Shown here: piece after piece, positions 41,505-49,419 of the stretch
Position numbering within the stretch: the stretch's first letter is position 1
Layout: each line of letters opens with the position of its first letter
Assembly: GCA_023423895.1 (NCBI GenBank)
Contig: JAFAER010000113.1
Coordinates: 1 to 64,000, forward strand
Direction: 5' to 3'
Origin: Pseudomonadota bacterium
GTDB taxonomy: Bacteria > Myxococcota_A > Polyangia > Polyangiales > Polyangiaceae
Length of the DNA: 64,000 nucleotides
Program-made: the position numbers and the translations under genes
The notes under the pieces: model-generated
Told to the model about the DNA's origin: nothing
The model's database searches: none
Seen by the model: only the letters and a program-made list of their open reading frames with translations

Positions 41505-42374
41505 CTAGTCCTCAGCGACGACCGGCTCGGGCGTGCACGTCCCCGTCGCCCGAAAGCGCACGACGAGGCGCTGCGAGAGGCGCTCGACGAACGCGCCGAG
41601 GTCGCCGACGTCCTCGCTCGCTCCGGTCGCGTAGGCACCGCCGACCGCACGAGCGTCGTCGAGCGGCACCGCGCGCAGCTCGTCGAGCGTAACCGTCCCG
41701 TCTCCGTCGGCGTCCGCCGCCGTGATCGCGTCGGCGCGCGTGACGCCACCCGCCAGGTCGTCGGAGAAGAGCACCTCACCGCCGAGGACGACGTCTGCCG
41801 CGTCCTTGCCTTCGGGGGGAACGACGAGCCCGCGGACGACGGTGCCGTTCTGGGGCTCCACGCAGTTTCGATAGAGCGTGTCGGTCTTGAAGCCCCACTT
41901 GAACGACTTCACGACGCCTGCGCGCGAGGCCTTGCCCTCGACGTGGACGGCGAGCGCGCCGTTCTGCATCATGTTGCGATCGGTCTCGGTCACGGTCGGC
42001 GCGAGCGCGATCTCGGTGTCGGACGTCGCCGGTCCGATCTGGAGATTGACGTCCTCCCACGCGCGCGCGGTCCGGACCGTGGCGATCAGGAGGGGCTTCG
42101 GCACAGGCGCGATCTGGTCGATGATCTGTGGTCCGGCGGAAGCGGCGAGGACGCGATCGTCGCCCGAGACGTTCACGGCGCTCACGTGGACGAGGAAGCG
42201 GTCGTACTTCACCGTCCAGCCGTCGGTCGTGAGCAGCTCTTTCTCGATCGCGGGCGCGCTGGTCGTGATCTCGAGCTCGCCGAGCTTCTGGAACGAAGGA
42301 TTCTCGTCGCAGGCGACGAGCGCAAGTGTGGCTGCCGTGGCGGCCATCGTGACGAAGGCGCGAGGTCCGTTCAT
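41505..42374 (-). CDS. EF-hand lipoprotein, partner of the TonB receptor fusion
   Basis: 289 residues. The signal ends ALVAC (lipobox, Cys near residue 22). The body is a secreted domain I do not recognise, with about three Cys and the stretch DDRVLAASAGPQIIDQIAP. Near residues 245-256 lies DADGDGTVTLDE, a complete EF-hand loop with Asp at 1, 3 and 5 and Glu at 12. The gene starts 8 bp after the TonB receptor stop, with AGGAG about 6 bases before ATG 42374, so the two form an operon. Its TAG stop lies in the CTAG target duplication of the neighbouring IS. A calcium-binding surface partner of the receptor is inferred. Confidence 0.72.
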   Translation of the reverse strand: MNGPRAFVTMAATAATLALVACDENPSFQKLGELEITTSAPAIEKELLTTDGWTVKYDRFLVHVSAVNVSGDDRVLAASAGPQIIDQIAPVPKPLLIATVRTARAWEDVNLQIGPATSDTEIALAPTVTETDRNMMQNGALAVHVEGKASRAGVVKSFKWGFKTDTLYRNCVEPQNGTVVRGLVVPPEGKDAADVVLGGEVLFSDDLAGGVTRADAITAADADGDGTVTLDELRAVPLDDARAVGGAYATGASEDVGDLGAFVERLSQRLVVRFRATGTCTPEPVVAED

Positions 42375-42382
42375 GGTCGCTC

Positions 42383-45346
42383 CTAGAAGCTCAGGGTGAC
42401 GGACGCGAGGAACGTCCGGCCGTTCTGGACGATCTGACGCTGGCGGAACTCGCCGCTCGGGATGATGGCGTATCGCCAATCCATCGCGTTGTAGACGCCG
42501 AGATTGTAGCGCATGCTCATCCGCTCGACCTCGCCCGAGAGCACGAGATCCCAGACGACCCCGGCATCGGTCTTTTCCTGTCGCGCGTCGGTCTCGTTCT
42601 CGTTGCGATCCGGTCGGGGCCCCTCGAGCGTCAGGCGCGTCATGCCCATCAACGTCCGGCCGAGGATCGGCATGGCGCCGCGCACGGACCCGAGGTGCTC
42701 GAGCGAGTTGGCGACGTCCCGCAGGCCGCCGCCGCCGGTGTAACGCGCCTTCTGGTACGAATACGTCGCAGCGAGCATCCAGCCCTGACGCCATTCGCGG
42801 CGGACCTCCGATTCGGCGCCCATGATCACGACGTCGGCTGGCGAGTTCTGGTACTGGACGATGCCCGGCGCGATCTCGCGCAAGATGACCAGGTCCTCGA
42901 CGAGGTTCGTGAACCCGGCGATCGTCCCGGTGACCGTCTGCGAGAAGCGATGCGTGAGCTCGATCTCGCCGGAGTAGATCTGCTCCGGGCTCAACGTCCG
43001 CGGCGGCACCTGGAAGGGCGCCGTGTAGTGCAGCTCGTAGACGCTCGGCGATCGGAATGCCTTCGCTCCCATCACCTTGAGAACGCCGCCGTCGTACGGC
43101 TTGATGATGAACGCGAGCCTCGGGTTGGTGGCGGGCAGGACCTCGAACTTTGGAAGGTTCGAGTAGTAGTCGAGGCGGGCGCCCGCGGAGATCTTGAGGC
43201 GCTGGATGGGCGTGACGTCCGCGTTGACGTAGCCGGCGCCGACGGTGAAGGGATCGTTCCGGCCGGCTCTGCCGATGGCGTCGGTGACGTAGGCGCCCGC
43301 ATCGTTCACACCGACCTGACGCGTGGCGAAGTGACGCACGATCTCGCCGCCGGCCGTGAGACGGACCTTGCTGCTCGGTGTGAAGACGAAGCGCTGCTCG
43401 AGTCCGCCCCACCGTCCGCGGTAGGAGTCGCGTGATGCTCCCTCGAGCTCCGGCGCGTACGGGGTGTAGCCGTCGAAGTTGTACATGTTGAAGTGCCCGC
43501 GGCTCAGGGACTGCAACGTTTCGGTCACCTGCGGCTCGAAACGGGCCTCGACCATCCCGCGGGTGTCGCCGAACCGCGCCCGCGCGTGGTCGAAGGTCGC
43601 CTCGTATTCGCCGGTCGGAAGGAACTTCTTCCGCGACGTGAGGAACCACTGGAGCGTGAGCGCCTTGTACCAGGCGCGTCCGGTGATCATCCCCGCGTGC
43701 TGGCGATCGGTGCCGCGCGTGATCCCGTCCGACGGCAGGCCGTTCGCCTTTCGCTCCGGGGTCGGATTCGTCGGGTCGGCTTCGTACTCCGGGAAGTACA
43801 TCTCGCGCGAGGCGCCTCCCTGCAGGGCGCTCACGGTCGACCAGAACCCGGCCTCGGGAGAGAAGCGGACGACTCCCGTGGCGCGTGCTCGACCGAGCCC
43901 GTGCTCGAACGTCCCGACCGACACCTCGCCGTGCGTCGGTTGCGTGCGCGAGCGCGTCACGAGGTTGATGACGCCGAAGAAGGCGCTCGAGCCGTAGAGC
44001 ACCGAGCCAGGGCCGCGGACGACCTCGATACGCTCGATGTCGTCGATGTCGACGCGCCCGTCGGTCCCGACGTACGACGACCAAATGTAGTTGTCGTTCA
44101 TCGGCTGCCCGTCGAGGAGCACGAGCACGCGGTTGCCGTAGTCGCCCGGGCGTGAGTAGCCACGGAAGCCGATCGTGTTGTAGCTGCGGTCGTCGGACAG
44201 GTAGAGGCCGCGCACGCCACGCAACGCTTCGGCGATCGTCGGGTACCCCATCGCGCGCAGCTCCTGACCGGAGATGATCGAGACGGAGGCCGGTGCGTCT
44301 TCGACCGATTCCGTCGTTCGAGACGCGGCGCTGACCTCTTCGACGAACGCGAGCTGTGCTTCGACCTTCGCCTCGCGCTTCGTCGAGACGTCGATCGGCT
44401 GGACGTAGGGGCGATATCCCTGTTGCGACACCTTGATCGTGTGCTTGCCGACGGCGACGTTCAAGACGGCCGGAGTGAAGCCGACAGGCTGATCGTCGAC
44501 CGTGATCAGCGCGTCACGGACGTCCGAGCTCACGACGACCGCGCCCGTCTGGGAAGCGAGACGAGCACGCACGGGCGTGACCTCGTTCGCCGGGATGTCG
44601 GTCGTGATTTCGCTCGCCTGGTAGCCCTCCTTGAGGATGAAGAACGTGTGGCGGCCAGGAGCGACCTGGACGCTGCAAGGCACCGTGCAGACGACGGGGC
44701 TTCGCTCGTCGTCGATCTTCACCTGGGCGCCTGTCTCGCCTTCGAGCCTCGCTGTGCCGAGGATCTGCTTCAGCTTCAGCTCGACCTTCACTTCCTTTCC
44801 GATCTTCAGCTCGACGAAGTCGGACTCTGCGGGCTCGTAGCCCGCCTTCTCGACGATGATCTTCCGCCGGCCGTCACCGAGACCGAGCGTGCGCGGGCTG
44901 TTTCCGCGCGGGCCGAGGTCCTTGCGATCGAGGTAGACGGTCGCGCCGGGCGGGTCCGTCTCCACCTTCAGGATCGCGACGTTCGGCGTGATGCGCACGA
45001 GCGCGTCCTCGATGCGTTTGCGCGCTTGCGGCTGCGCCTCACCCTCCAGCGCGAGGAGGTAGTAGCGATACGCGTCGGGCGCTCGTTTGAGCTGCTCGTA
45101 CGTGCGCGCGATGTTGAACAAGACGTTCTTGTTCGCGACGAGCCGATTCGACGCGAGGAAGTGCTCGAGCGCCCCCTTGAAGTCGCCGGCGTCGTAACGC
45201 TCGGCGCCGAGCTGGAACTGCAAGTCGGCTTCGTCGGCGACGTCGTCGGCTCGCGCCGCGCCGACGGTCAGCGTCGCGGCGAGGAGAAGGGCGAATGGCA
45301 GACGTCGTGTACGCAGTGCGCGCGAAAGGGCATCACCACAGTTCAT
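42383..45346 (-). CDS. TPR-PEGA-TonB-dependent receptor fusion
   Basis: 987 residues. After a signal peptide ending ARADD comes a TPR-like helical region (about 30-120: LGAERYDAGDFKGALEHFLASN, then FNIARTYEQLKRAPDAYRYY). Three PEGA domains follow (about 125-330), each ending in a strand pair like KIIVEKAGYEPAE, TFFILKEGYQASE and TIKVSQQGYRPYV. A TonB plug (about 345-465: VSIISGQELRAMGYPTIAEALRGV, GFRGYSRPGDYGNRVLVLLDGQPMND, IERIEVVRGPGSVLYGSSAFFGVINLVTR) leads to a barrel ending FLASVTLSF. Normally a receptor starts at the plug. ATG 45346 begins the signal peptide. The substrate is unknown; the EF-hand lipoprotein follows in the same operon. Confidence 0.87.
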   Translation of the reverse strand: MNCGDALSRALRTRRLPFALLLAATLTVGAARADDVADEADLQFQLGAERYDAGDFKGALEHFLASNRLVANKNVLFNIARTYEQLKRAPDAYRYYLLALEGEAQPQARKRIEDALVRITPNVAILKVETDPPGATVYLDRKDLGPRGNSPRTLGLGDGRRKIIVEKAGYEPAESDFVELKIGKEVKVELKLKQILGTARLEGETGAQVKIDDERSPVVCTVPCSVQVAPGRHTFFILKEGYQASEITTDIPANEVTPVRARLASQTGAVVVSSDVRDALITVDDQPVGFTPAVLNVAVGKHTIKVSQQGYRPYVQPIDVSTKREAKVEAQLAFVEEVSAASRTTESVEDAPASVSIISGQELRAMGYPTIAEALRGVRGLYLSDDRSYNTIGFRGYSRPGDYGNRVLVLLDGQPMNDNYIWSSYVGTDGRVDIDDIERIEVVRGPGSVLYGSSAFFGVINLVTRSRTQPTHGEVSVGTFEHGLGRARATGVVRFSPEAGFWSTVSALQGGASREMYFPEYEADPTNPTPERKANGLPSDGITRGTDRQHAGMITGRAWYKALTLQWFLTSRKKFLPTGEYEATFDHARARFGDTRGMVEARFEPQVTETLQSLSRGHFNMYNFDGYTPYAPELEGASRDSYRGRWGGLEQRFVFTPSSKVRLTAGGEIVRHFATRQVGVNDAGAYVTDAIGRAGRNDPFTVGAGYVNADVTPIQRLKISAGARLDYYSNLPKFEVLPATNPRLAFIIKPYDGGVLKVMGAKAFRSPSVYELHYTAPFQVPPRTLSPEQIYSGEIELTHRFSQTVTGTIAGFTNLVEDLVILREIAPGIVQYQNSPADVVIMGAESEVRREWRQGWMLAATYSYQKARYTGGGGLRDVANSLEHLGSVRGAMPILGRTLMGMTRLTLEGPRPDRNENETDARQEKTDAGVVWDLVLSGEVERMSMRYNLGVYNAMDWRYAIIPSGEFRQRQIVQNGRTFLASVTLSF

Positions 45347-45497
45347 CAAGGAATGGGGCTCCGATCGGGTACCCGCGCCAAACGACTCGCGGCGTGGACC
45401 AGCGTGCCCTGCGGCCGTCGCTCGGCCCCAGGGCAACACTGGCAGTCATACAGCGTTCATCGATGCTTCGTGGACAGGCTTTCTCTTCACGGTGTCG

Positions 45498-46970
45498 TCA
45501 TCGCTCGTGCCGGATGTCGTTCTCCGGCGGCGGAGTGGCTGACGGCGGGATCGTGGTCGACGGCGCGGTTCGCGCGGGACGCGACGATCCCGGCCGCGAC
45601 GACGGAGTCGGCGACGGCCGCGGCGAGGCCGCCCTCGCCCCGGCAGCGGATGTTCCGGCCTCGGGGCCCGCGGGCTCGTTCGTCGCGAGCGCGCCTGCGG
45701 TGCCGTCGGAGGCGGGGAGCGCGGGGAGAATCGGCGCTTCCGCAGCTGCGGCCTCGATCGGCGCAGTGGCTGCCGCGGTTCTCGGCGCCGGCGTGCGCAG
45801 GCGTGCGGCGAGCGCGAGGACTCCACCGGTGAGCCCGAAGATGATGCATGCGAGGGCTGCCCAAATGAACGGGCTGCGCCCCGGCTCCGGCGCGCGCGAC
45901 GGCACCGCGATCGAGAGCGGCGCGGCGCTGTTCTTCGGCAGCTCCTTCGTGATCGTCGGAGACGAGAGCGGCGGTGGTGGAAGCGAGTCGTTCTGCTCGA
46001 CGTGCCCCGCGGCCCAGGCCTGCGTCGCGACGGCTCGCTCCACGATGGTGCGGGCCCGCTTCGGCGCAAACGGGAGCAGAGCCACCGCGAGATCGGCCGC
46101 CGAGCGATAGCGCTCGTCCGGGTTCTTCTGCAGGCATCGCTCGATGATGACCTCGAGCCCATCCGAGATGTCGGGCACGAGCGACCGCACGGGGCGATGC
46201 GGCTCGTGGAGGACCTGCGCGATGATCCCGGTGATCTCCGTCGCGGTGAACGGGGTCTCGCCGGAGACGAGCTCGTAGAGGACGATCCCGAGCGACCAGA
46301 TGTCGGCCCGCGCATCCACGTCCTTCGTCGAGCGGATCTGCTCCGGGGACATGTAGTGGGGCGAGCCCATGATCTGGGTCGTATCCGCCGCGAGCAGGCG
46401 AGCGTCGTCGAACCCGCTGTTGCTGATGCCCGCCTTCGAGATGCCGAAATCGAGCAGCTTGATCTGTCTCGTCCCGGAGCGGTCGACCCGGAACAGATTG
46501 GCGGGCTTGATGTCGCGGTGGACGATCCCGAGCGCGTGCGCTGCCGTGAGCCCTTCGCACGCCTGGATGACGTATTCGACCGCTTCCGTGATCTCGAGAG
46601 GACCGCTCTTCGCGAGCAGTAGCTCGAGGTCGAGACCCTCGAGCAGCTCCATCACGATGAACGGGCCACCGTCGGCCGTCCAACCGACGTCGTAGACGCG
46701 AGCGACGTGGTCGCTCTTGATCCGCGCTGCTGCGCGCGCCTCACGTGCGAAGCGCGCGACGATGTCAGGACGCTCGCGTGCCTCGCGATGCAGGAACTTC
46801 AGCGCGACGTGCTCTTCGAGGTCGAGATGCATCGCCTCGGCGACGAGCCCCATCGCGCCCTCACCGATGATTCGCTCGATCCTGAACTTCCCCTCGAGGA
46901 CCTCGCCCGTGCGCACCGGGAGATCGAGCTCGCTCGCGGCAACCGCGTCTCGCGTCGGCGTACCCACCAC
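45498..46970 (-). CDS. Ser/Thr protein kinase with membrane segment
   Basis: 490 residues. The kinase domain (about 25-295) has GEGAMGLV, VALKFL, HRDIKPAN, LLDFGISK and GSPHYMSPEQI. A linker, one membrane helix (about 365-388, AALACIIFGLTGGVLALAA) and an Ala/Pro/Ser-rich periplasmic tail follow. It shares architecture and many kinase-domain phrases with the next kinase upstream (FIVMELLEG, YVIQACEGL), so the two are likely tandem duplicates. No extracellular sensor fold is visible. Upstream and downstream genes are 95 and 151 bp away. Confidence 0.93.
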   Translation of the reverse strand: MVGTPTRDAVAASELDLPVRTGEVLEGKFRIERIIGEGAMGLVAEAMHLDLEEHVALKFLHREARERPDIVARFAREARAAARIKSDHVARVYDVGWTADGGPFIVMELLEGLDLELLLAKSGPLEITEAVEYVIQACEGLTAAHALGIVHRDIKPANLFRVDRSGTRQIKLLDFGISKAGISNSGFDDARLLAADTTQIMGSPHYMSPEQIRSTKDVDARADIWSLGIVLYELVSGETPFTATEITGIIAQVLHEPHRPVRSLVPDISDGLEVIIERCLQKNPDERYRSAADLAVALLPFAPKRARTIVERAVATQAWAAGHVEQNDSLPPPPLSSPTITKELPKNSAAPLSIAVPSRAPEPGRSPFIWAALACIIFGLTGGVLALAARLRTPAPRTAAATAPIEAAAAEAPILPALPASDGTAGALATNEPAGPEAGTSAAGARAASPRPSPTPSSRPGSSRPARTAPSTTIPPSATPPPENDIRHER

Positions 46971-47065
46971 CGACCGAAGGTATCACGTGAAAACAAGTCG
47001 CTGCGGCGACGTGCCGTTTTTGGCAATTTTACGGCGTAGGATTCCTTACACCGCCCGTCGGCCGT

Positions 47066-48550
47066 TCAGCGAACGTGTCGGATCTCCGTCTCCGCTGGAG
47101 CGGGCGGCGCCGCCGGGGCCACCGCCGACGACGGACGGGAGCGCGGCGCAGCGGACGGCGGCGCCTTCTTCGCGGGAAGGACCGGCGGCGGCGACGTCAT
47201 GTTTCGCGCGGCCGCTTCGGTGGACGTGACCGCGGGCGCCGCTGCTGCTGGCCCGGGAACCGCCGACCCGTGGGGCGACGCGGCGGATGCGGATACGTCA
47301 TCTGCCGTCGACGACGGATGGGCGGACGGGACCGGAGCGATCGGTCCCATCGTCGGTTCAGCGCCCGACAGGTACCAGGCGGCTCCGCCTGTCAGCGCGA
47401 TCAGGAGCATCACCGCTGCGCCAGCGACGAGACGTCGGCTCCGGTTGGGCGCGGGAGCGTCGTTCGTGACGGAGGCGCTGCTCGGAGCCACTGCTGGAGT
47501 GCTATCGAAGGAGGGCACCAAGGGCGGGCGAAGGTCGGCGCTCGACGGAACGTCGATCGTGCCGTCCGACGGGCGTGGCGGCATCGACGACGGCATCTCG
47601 AGATGGGGATCGAGCCCGCTCGACTTCACGTGTGCGATCGCACGCGAGACGGAGGAATGCGCCCGCCGCCGCGCGAAGGGCAAGAGCGTCAAGGCGAGCT
47701 CGCCCGTCGACGCGAAGCGTTTCGTGCGATCTTTCTCGAGACAACGCTGGATGGCGGCGGCGATGGGTGCAGGCACGTCGATGCCAGCAGGGATCGGCTC
47801 CGGCGGCGCCTCGAGGATCTTCGTGACGAGCTCCGTGAAGCGTGTCGCCGGAAACGGCCGCTCGCCGGTGATCAGCTCGTAGAGGACACAACCGAGCGCC
47901 CAGATGTCGGCTCGGTGGTCGGCAGGCGGCTCTCCGCGGAGCTGCTCCGGCGCGAGATACGCAGGCGTGCCCACGGACGGATGGCTCGACTTCGCGTCGA
48001 CCTCACGCCCCTTCGAACGCACGGTCGCGATGCCGAAGTCGATCAGCTTGATCGTGGGGCGGCCATCGGTATCCGTCACGAGAAAGAGGTTCGCGGGCTT
48101 CACGTCCTGATGGACGATCCCGCGCGCGTGCGCCTCGGCGAGCCCCTCGCAGGCGTCGATGACGTATTCGGCTGCGCGATGGACGGGAACACGTCCTCCG
48201 GAGAGCACGTCCGCGAGCGTCCGGCCCTCGAGCAGCTCCATGACGATGAACGGGCCGTGCAGCGTGTCTTTGCCGACGTCGTACACGCGTGCGACGTGGT
48301 CGCTCCGCAAACGCGCCGCCGCGCGCGCCTCCCTTCCGAAACGATCGGCGACGACTGCGTCGTCACCGCGTGAGGCGAGCAGCTTGAGTGCGACCTTCTG
48401 ATCGAGCTGCACGTTCGTCGCTTCGACGACGACGCCCATCCCTCCGCGTCCGACGATTCGCTCGACCCGGAACTTCCCAGCAATGAGCGACCCCGGAACG
48501 ATGTCGTTCGTCGCGATCCGCTGCTGACTGCTCGTCGGCCTCGAGGTCAT
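47066..48550 (-). CDS. Ser/Thr protein kinase with membrane segment, tandem paralogue
   Basis: 494 residues. The kinase domain (about 25-300) has GRGGMGVV, VALKLL, HQDVKPAN where HRD is usual, LIDFGIAT and GTPAYLAPEQL. The catalytic-loop Arg is replaced by Gln (VHQDVKPAN), the pattern of a non-RD kinase, which usually needs no activation-loop phosphorylation. A Pro-rich linker, membrane helix (about 372-392, AAVMLLIALTGGAAWYL) and an Ala/Pro tail ending in a Glu/Thr-rich segment follow. It lies between the neighbouring kinase and the acetyltransferase gene on the same strand. Targets cannot be read from sequence. Confidence 0.92.
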   Translation of the reverse strand: MTSRPTSSQQRIATNDIVPGSLIAGKFRVERIVGRGGMGVVVEATNVQLDQKVALKLLASRGDDAVVADRFGREARAAARLRSDHVARVYDVGKDTLHGPFIVMELLEGRTLADVLSGGRVPVHRAAEYVIDACEGLAEAHARGIVHQDVKPANLFLVTDTDGRPTIKLIDFGIATVRSKGREVDAKSSHPSVGTPAYLAPEQLRGEPPADHRADIWALGCVLYELITGERPFPATRFTELVTKILEAPPEPIPAGIDVPAPIAAAIQRCLEKDRTKRFASTGELALTLLPFARRRAHSSVSRAIAHVKSSGLDPHLEMPSSMPPRPSDGTIDVPSSADLRPPLVPSFDSTPAVAPSSASVTNDAPAPNRSRRLVAGAAVMLLIALTGGAAWYLSGAEPTMGPIAPVPSAHPSSTADDVSASAASPHGSAVPGPAAAAPAVTSTEAAARNMTSPPPVLPAKKAPPSAAPRSRPSSAVAPAAPPAPAETEIRHVR

Positions 48551-48649
48551 CGGACCGAGACTAACGGCAAACGACGACGGATCGTTTCTATAAGCAAACG
48601 AAAGCGAGCGGCGCGACGCCCAGCGGGGCGCGCTCGTTCCACCCCTTCG

Positions 48650-49246
48650 TCAGTCGACGCCGTTCTCGTTCGTGCTTCTGCCCGCCGAGAACGGATCGTG
48701 CGCGATCCCGTTCGTTCGTTCGTGGATTTTCGCGGGGATGCCCGTCGCGATGGCCCCCGGCGGGACGTCGGTCAGCACAACTGCATTGGCGCCGATGAAC
48801 GCACCACGACCGACCCGGATCGGGCCGAGGACCCGGGCACCACACCCGATGACCACATCATCCTCGATGACGGGGCAGCCATTGTCCTTGGCCGTCCCGA
48901 TGGTGTTGTTGCCCATGAACTTCACGCGCGCCCCGACCTTCGACGTCCCGCCGATCACGGTCCCGAGCGTGTGCGTGAAGTTGATGCCCTCGCCGAGCTC
49001 GATGTCGTTGCCGATCTCGATGCTGTAGAGCACCGTCGTGACGAGCCGGAGCGTGTGGTTCACGCCCGGGACGTGCCACCGTCGCGCGCTCTCACGGATG
49101 CGGCTCATGAGCAGGACCTTGTATCCGTCCTGGGTAAGCGCGGCCTTGACGGCTTCCTTCACGGACGGCCGGTCGTGCGCCTTCTCCTTGCGGAGGGCGC
49201 GTGCGAGCTCGAATGCGTCGGCGGTGATCTTCCCGAGAAGGCCCAT
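48650..49246 (-). CDS. Serine O-acetyltransferase-like hexapeptide enzyme
   Basis: 198 residues. An N-terminal helical part (SVKEAVKAALTQDGYKVLLMSRIRESARRW) leads to a left-handed beta-helix: IEIGNDIELGEGINFTHTLGTVIGG, VKFMGNNTIG, VIEDDVVIGCGARVLGPIRVGRGAFIGANAVVLTDVPPGAIATGIPAK. His in FTHT matches the catalytic His of CysE. The N-terminus is shorter than in CysE, like the EpsC-type enzymes that sit in polysaccharide loci. It lies just beyond the sugar transferase gene on the same strand, so it may acetylate a sugar rather than serine. The same fold is fused to the GT2 enzyme at 21318-23012. Confidence 0.82.
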   Translation of the reverse strand: MGLLGKITADAFELARALRKEKAHDRPSVKEAVKAALTQDGYKVLLMSRIRESARRWHVPGVNHTLRLVTTVLYSIEIGNDIELGEGINFTHTLGTVIGGTSKVGARVKFMGNNTIGTAKDNGCPVIEDDVVIGCGARVLGPIRVGRGAFIGANAVVLTDVPPGAIATGIPAKIHERTNGIAHDPFSAGRSTNENGVD

Positions 49247-49419
49247 GAGGTCGATGTTAGCGCGGGTCCGCGCTGCTCCTGCAGACTAGAGGGATGCGAC
49301 GATCTGTGCGCTCGAGAGGTGCTCGAGAGGCGCTCGAGAGGCACCGCACGATGGCGACGTCATGTGCGACGAACACGAAGGACAGCGATGGTCGGCACGT
49401 CGACTAGGTGATCAGACGA

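Noticed and set aside
41505..44084. Minus-strand frame of 859 residues at the lipoprotein
   Set aside because: The upstream part lies antisense-in-frame across the TonB receptor and is low-complexity. ATG 42374 with AGGAG before it is the true start.
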